Shown piece after piece: positions 60,755 through 64,000 of a DNA stretch of 64,000 bases (positions within the stretch are counted from its first letter, which is position 1; each line of letters opens with the position of its first letter). The notes under the pieces were generated by a model. It made no database searches. It was given only the letters and a program-made list of their open reading frames with translations, and had not been told where the DNA came from. Source of the DNA: Hespellia sp. Lineage in GTDB: Bacteria > Bacillota > Clostridia > Lachnospirales > Lachnospiraceae. The DNA lies in assembly GCA_028693555.1 (NCBI GenBank), contig JAQUVD010000011.1, forward strand, positions 1 through 64,000. The letters are read 5' to 3'. The position numbers and the translations under genes were made by a program.

Positions 60755-61514
60755 GATATTCCCTCCAGAATTTTTCCTGATCCATTGCAGACTGCACGAG
60801 TGATTGTGTAAACGCATCGCCCGGTTGTCTGATTACATTCTGCGGTGTGTCAAATCGGCAGATCTTACCTTCATTCATAATCATCACTCGATTGCCAAGC
60901 TTAAACGCCTCATTGATATCATGCGTCACAAAAAGAATCGTCTGATTCGTCTCTCTATGAATCTTCTTAAGTTCATCCTGCAAATTCAACCTGTTGATTG
61001 CATCAATCGCGCCAAACGGTTCATCCATCAGCATGATTTTCGGATTCACTGCAAGTGCTCTTGCCAGCCCGACTCTCTGCTGCTGGCCACCCGACAATTC
61101 ATGTGGATACCGCTTATGGAATTTTTCATAATCCAGACCTACTAACTCCATAAGATTCCTGCACCGCTCCTGCTGTTTTTTCCTGTCCCACTTCAGAAGT
61201 TTGGGTACCGTAGAAATATTATCCTCAATCGTCATATGAGGAAAAAGTCCGGACTGCTGAATAACATATCCAATTCTTCTGCGAACAACAACCGGATCGA
61301 CATCGCGTATATTTTCTCCAAACAGCACAATATCCCCTTCATCCGGATCATAGAGTCGATTGACCATCTTCAGCAGCGTCGTCTTTCCACATCCACTGCT
61401 TCCGAGAATCGTAACCAGCTCCCCTTCTTCTATCTCAAATGAAACCGATTTGACCGCTTTATAATTTGTTTTTGGAAATTGTTTGCTGACATTTGTAAAC
61501 GTAATCGCGTTCAT
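60747..61514 (-). CDS. Osmoprotectant ABC transporter ATP-binding protein
   Basis: This 255-residue ATPase has Walker A LGSSGCGKTTLLK, signature LSGGQQQRVGLARALA, Walker B KIMLMDEPFGA and the switch His in FVTHD. It resembles OpuCA/ProV-type subunits but ends without the tandem CBS domains that sense ionic strength in OpuCA, so gating by ionic strength may be missing or done elsewhere. Genes on both sides are the permease and binding protein of the same transporter. Confidence 0.92.
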   Translation of the reverse strand: MNAITFTNVSKQFPKTNYKAVKSVSFEIEEGELVTILGSSGCGKTTLLKMVNRLYDPDEGDIVLFGENIRDVDPVVVRRRIGYVIQQSGLFPHMTIEDNISTVPKLLKWDRKKQQERCRNLMELVGLDYEKFHKRYPHELSGGQQQRVGLARALAVNPKIMLMDEPFGAIDAINRLNLQDELKKIHRETNQTILFVTHDINEAFKLGNRVMIMNEGKICRFDTPQNVIRQPGDAFTQSLVQSAMDQEKFWREYRD

Positions 61515-61528
61515 TTTATCCCCTTGTC

Positions 61529-62431
61529 TTATTGGATTGATTCGTAATATTCTCTTGCAACGTCTTCCATTTCTTCTTTTTCTACATCAATCTTTGCATT
61601 GAGTGCTGTAACCGTCTCCGTATCGAGTGTCTCGCTGACCGCATTCAAGACCTCTGCGATGTCAGGATATTCTGCTAATATTTTGTCCTGTACAACCGGA
61701 GCAAGATTATAAGGCGGCCAAACGTGTTTATCATCTTCCAGCAACGTGAACTTCCCGGTCTCGATAAGCTGCCCTTCTGTTGTATATGCGGGGCACGCGT
61801 CCGCTTCCCCCTTTTCCAGTAATTCATATTTTAATCCATTATCATAGACCTTCGAGGATTTCCAGTCAAATGCACCGTAGACTTTCTCAAGGGCCGGAAT
61901 GGCATCTTCGCGTTCATTAAATTCACCCTGTGATGCAAAACGAATTTCAGATGCATGCGCCTGCAGATCAGAAATTGTTGTGATTCCCAGCTTTTTTGCA
62001 ACATCCTTACTGACAACTAACCCCTGTCCGTCATTCGCCTGCGCATAGTCGAGCCACGTAAGCTGGAATTGTTTTTCATATTCTTCTTTCACTGTATCGT
62101 ATACTTCCTGTGGATCAGTCATGACATCCATCTGCAAAACAGACAACAAGCCAGTTCCTGTGTATTCCGGGTACAAGTCAATTTCATCATTTACAATCGA
62201 CGTATGAATCACCGATCCAGAAATGTTCTGTACACGCTCGACCTCATATCCGGCATCTTCCAGTGCAAGTGCATAGATTTCAGACACCACCAGGTTTTCC
62301 GTAAAGTCTTTCGATCCGACACGAATTATCTGCCTTGTATCACCCGAACCGTCTCCTGCGCTGCCTCCGCATGCTGCTAGTCCCATCGCTATCACTACTG
62401 TTAATACTACTGCTAAGGCTCTCTTTTTCAT
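61529..62431 (-). CDS. Glycine betaine/choline-type substrate-binding lipoprotein
   Basis: This protein of 300 residues has a lipoprotein signal (MKKRALAVVLTVVIAMGLAAC) and the OpuAC/OsmF-type binding fold (IRVGSKDFTENLVVSEIYALAL, IDLYPEYTGTGL, ACPAYTTEGQL, NLAPVVQDKIL). The family binds betaines, choline or carnitine. The start MKKRAL follows GAGGAG; a more upstream ATG overlaps the permease gene. Aromatic cage residues cannot be assigned with certainty from sequence alone. Confidence 0.9.
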   Translation of the reverse strand: MKKRALAVVLTVVIAMGLAACGGSAGDGSGDTRQIIRVGSKDFTENLVVSEIYALALEDAGYEVERVQNISGSVIHTSIVNDEIDLYPEYTGTGLLSVLQMDVMTDPQEVYDTVKEEYEKQFQLTWLDYAQANDGQGLVVSKDVAKKLGITTISDLQAHASEIRFASQGEFNEREDAIPALEKVYGAFDWKSSKVYDNGLKYELLEKGEADACPAYTTEGQLIETGKFTLLEDDKHVWPPYNLAPVVQDKILAEYPDIAEVLNAVSETLDTETVTALNAKIDVEKEEMEDVAREYYESIQ

Positions 62432-62457
62432 CGTATTCTCCTCATCTTCCGTATTTT

Positions 62458-63102
62458 CTATTTCCACGGAACCAAAAGCTTATCCGCTCCATCCAATATC
62501 AAACCAGTCATCAATGACAGTGTCGCAACTGATACCGCACCAATGAGAATCAGGTCCATCCGATATAGCCCGAGTCCGGTGAAAATGATTTCCCCCAGCC
62601 CTCCGGCTCCAATCTTCGCCGCCAGCGTTGCTGATGCGACAATCTCGATTGCAGCTGTCTTCACACCTGCCAGAATCATCGGTCTGGCAAGTGGCCATTT
62701 CACCTTCCAGAATGTTCCCCGCTTTGTCATTCCCATTCCCACCGCAGTCTCTATCGTAAACGGCGATGCACTCGTCAGACCACTGATTGTGTTCATAAAT
62801 ATGGGTGGCACAGCCAGTAAGGTAAGCGCAAATAGCGCCGGCATGATTCCGGTCCCCATAATGGGAATCAACAGAATCAAAACGGCCAGACTCGGGACAA
62901 CACGAAACGTCTGGAACACTGCAGACAAAATTTTCTGTGCACGTTCATTTCCACTTACCAGCAGTGCCCCTCCAATTCCAATCACAGTTGCAATCAGCAG
63001 CGCAATCAGACTGATCTTGATATGCGTGCTGACCATCTCCAGATAGAGATCCTTATTCGTCCGGAAATACTCTGTGATTACTTCCATCCATTTACCATTC
63101 AT
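62458..63102 (-). CDS. Osmoprotectant ABC transporter permease (first copy)
   Basis: This 214-residue permease has five membrane helices and the coupling loop ETAVGMGMTKRGTFWKVKWPLARPMILAGVKTAAIEIVASATLAAKIGAGGLGEIIF. It begins the order permease-binding protein-ATPase-permease typical of heteromeric OpuC/Osm systems. No clear consensus promoter was found in the 115 bases before it. Confidence 0.9.
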   Translation of the reverse strand: MNGKWMEVITEYFRTNKDLYLEMVSTHIKISLIALLIATVIGIGGALLVSGNERAQKILSAVFQTFRVVPSLAVLILLIPIMGTGIMPALFALTLLAVPPIFMNTISGLTSASPFTIETAVGMGMTKRGTFWKVKWPLARPMILAGVKTAAIEIVASATLAAKIGAGGLGEIIFTGLGLYRMDLILIGAVSVATLSLMTGLILDGADKLLVPWK

Positions 63103-63217
63103 TTGCGTTCAGCCTTTCCTTGATTCATTGTGATTACCCTCTGAGGACATTTTAACACACATGCACCTCATACGATACCCAAAATATCCCAGGGATCAGG
63201 AAGACTCTCTCTCGAAA

Positions 63218-64000
63218 CTATTTTGCCGCCATATTCTCAGAAGCAATTCGCTTCATTGGCTTAATCAGGAAGACACACATCAGTATCGTTAATATATCAG
63301 CCGCCGGCTGGGATAGATAAATACCGGTTACACCAAGCACACGCGGCAGCAGCAGGATAAATGGAATATAGAATATCCCCTGTCTAATCAAGGATAACAG
63401 CAATCCCATTTTAGATGCGCCCACTGTCTGAAACGTAATGGTCATCATGTAACACAGACCGAACGCAGGATACAGTGCCACCTGGGAAATCAACAGCCAT
63501 CGCCCGTATTCAACAACTGCAGGATTCCGGTTAAATAGCAGAATCAGCGGCTTTGCCAGCACAATATAGACTGCCGCGACAATGACCGTCAGCACCAGCG
63601 CACCCTTCAAAGAGAACTTCACCGCATCATGGAATCGTTCTTCGTTCTTTGCACCGTACGCATAGGATGCTACAGGCTGATACCCCTGCATAAACCCCAT
63701 GACAACATAGCAGCCAATAAGAATAAGTCTCTGCACCACGCCATAAGCAGCAATGATCAAATCCGAATCCGGCAGAGGCTTTGCCGCAATGTTGGTCATT
63801 GAAGTTGCTACTGCCAGACAAATTTGTATGACTGCTGTAGGAATACCGATGGATACCACATCCCACACCAGTTTACCGGACAACCGAAAGAATTTTAGAC
63901 TAATCTTCACAATAGAACGGCCGGAGAGGTAAAACCATGCAAGTATCACAAACGTAACACACTGGGAAATCGTAGTTGCCAGCGATGCACCCTCAACCCC
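63218..64000 (-). CDS. MATE-family efflux transporter (partial, runs off right edge)
   Basis: This is the C-terminal part, about 260 residues, of a MATE exporter. The frame stays open to the window edge with family-like sequence (GVEGASLATTISQ just inside the edge). Landmarks are VSIGIPTAVIQI, IAAYGVVQRLILIG, MGFMQGYQPVASYAYGAKNEERFHDAVKFSL and ALYPAFGLCYMMTITFQTVGASK. It is a different subfamily from the other MATE gene in this window. Substrate is unknown. An internal GTG could be mistaken for the start. Confidence 0.88.
   Translation of the reverse strand, partial: GVEGASLATTISQCVTFVILAWFYLSGRSIVKISLKFFRLSGKLVWDVVSIGIPTAVIQICLAVATSMTNIAAKPLPDSDLIIAAYGVVQRLILIGCYVVMGFMQGYQPVASYAYGAKNEERFHDAVKFSLKGALVLTVIVAAVYIVLAKPLILLFNRNPAVVEYGRWLLISQVALYPAFGLCYMMTITFQTVGASKMGLLLSLIRQGIFYIPFILLLPRVLGVTGIYLSQPAADILTILMCVFLIKPMKRIASENMAAK

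Noticed and set aside
1-64000. CRISPR arrays, tRNA and rRNA genes, riboswitches
   Set aside because: No regularly spaced repeats, no cloverleaf or rRNA-like sequence and no recognisable riboswitch core were seen by eye; a covariance-model scan would be needed to exclude small RNAs.

Overview
The window reads as chromosomal DNA of a gut-type Clostridia, most likely Lachnospiraceae. The signs are AGGAGG-type ribosome sites, consensus sigma-A promoters, a lytic-looking DUF6273 sortase-anchored surface protein, DUF975 and DUF5808 membrane proteins, PRD-controlled PTS operons, and a circularly permuted membrane GH3 enzyme of the Ruminococcus albus type. I saw no rRNA, tRNA, CRISPR array or complete insertion sequence. 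Genus is not resolvable from the sequence alone.

Layout. 0-4.5 kb is an accessory patch: an AbiE (type IV toxin-antitoxin) pair, cut by the window edge, with a textbook operator; a TetR gene coupled to a broken LPXTG-type surface protein; and a 123-bp relic of a second abiEi/abiEii junction. 4.5-8.2 kb holds a DUF5808 protein, a Uma2 nuclease, pyruvate kinase and small membrane proteins. 8.2-17.8 kb is a nine-gene sugar-acid operon (TctC-TctB-TctA transporter, PfkB kinase, isomerase, HpcH-type aldolase, D-2-hydroxyacid dehydrogenase, KDPG aldolase, Gfo/Idh/MocA dehydrogenase) facing a divergent LacI regulator across an ATTAAT-rich control region. 17.8-21.9 kb holds a DUF975-response regulator-kinase operon with candidate regulator boxes, a 33-residue small protein, and a DUF362 ferredoxin-like protein.

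22-37.2 kb is a large PTS polyol/ketose cluster in three transcription units: mtlA-IICB-PRD regulator; PRD regulator-IIA-kinase-IICB-YggP/SorE dehydrogenase-class II aldolase; and IIA-PfkB kinase-YggP/SorE dehydrogenase-HPr. Each unit has a sigma-A promoter with a related TTGRCAC-like element about 55 bp upstream of the -10, suggesting shared PRD activators. Together the genes would import a polyol or ketose as its phosphate, interconvert it with a zinc dehydrogenase, phosphorylate it again and split it with an aldolase.

37.4-43.5 kb has an XRE membrane regulator, then an operon DUF4160-DUF2442-MrfA-like helicase-UvrD-like helicase. 43.6-48.1 kb has a MATE exporter, a GGDEF-EAL-GGDEF protein and a small gene with a ten-G tract at its ribosome site. 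48.1-50.3 kb is an AT-rich remnant of a mobile element: XRE regulator, FRG-domain protein, tyrosine-recombinase relic and flanking direct repeats. 50.3-58.6 kb is a beta-glucoside locus with two GH3 enzymes, a GtrA-like membrane protein and an AgrC/AgrA-like two-component system. 58.6-64 kb has an Rpn-type nuclease, a four-gene OpuC/Osm-type osmoprotectant ABC transporter and a MATE gene running off the edge.

Most likely to reward follow-up are the FRG mini-island, the three-unit PTS/YggP pathway with its shared upstream boxes, the DUF4160-DUF2442-two-helicase operon, and the dehydratase-free sugar-acid operon.
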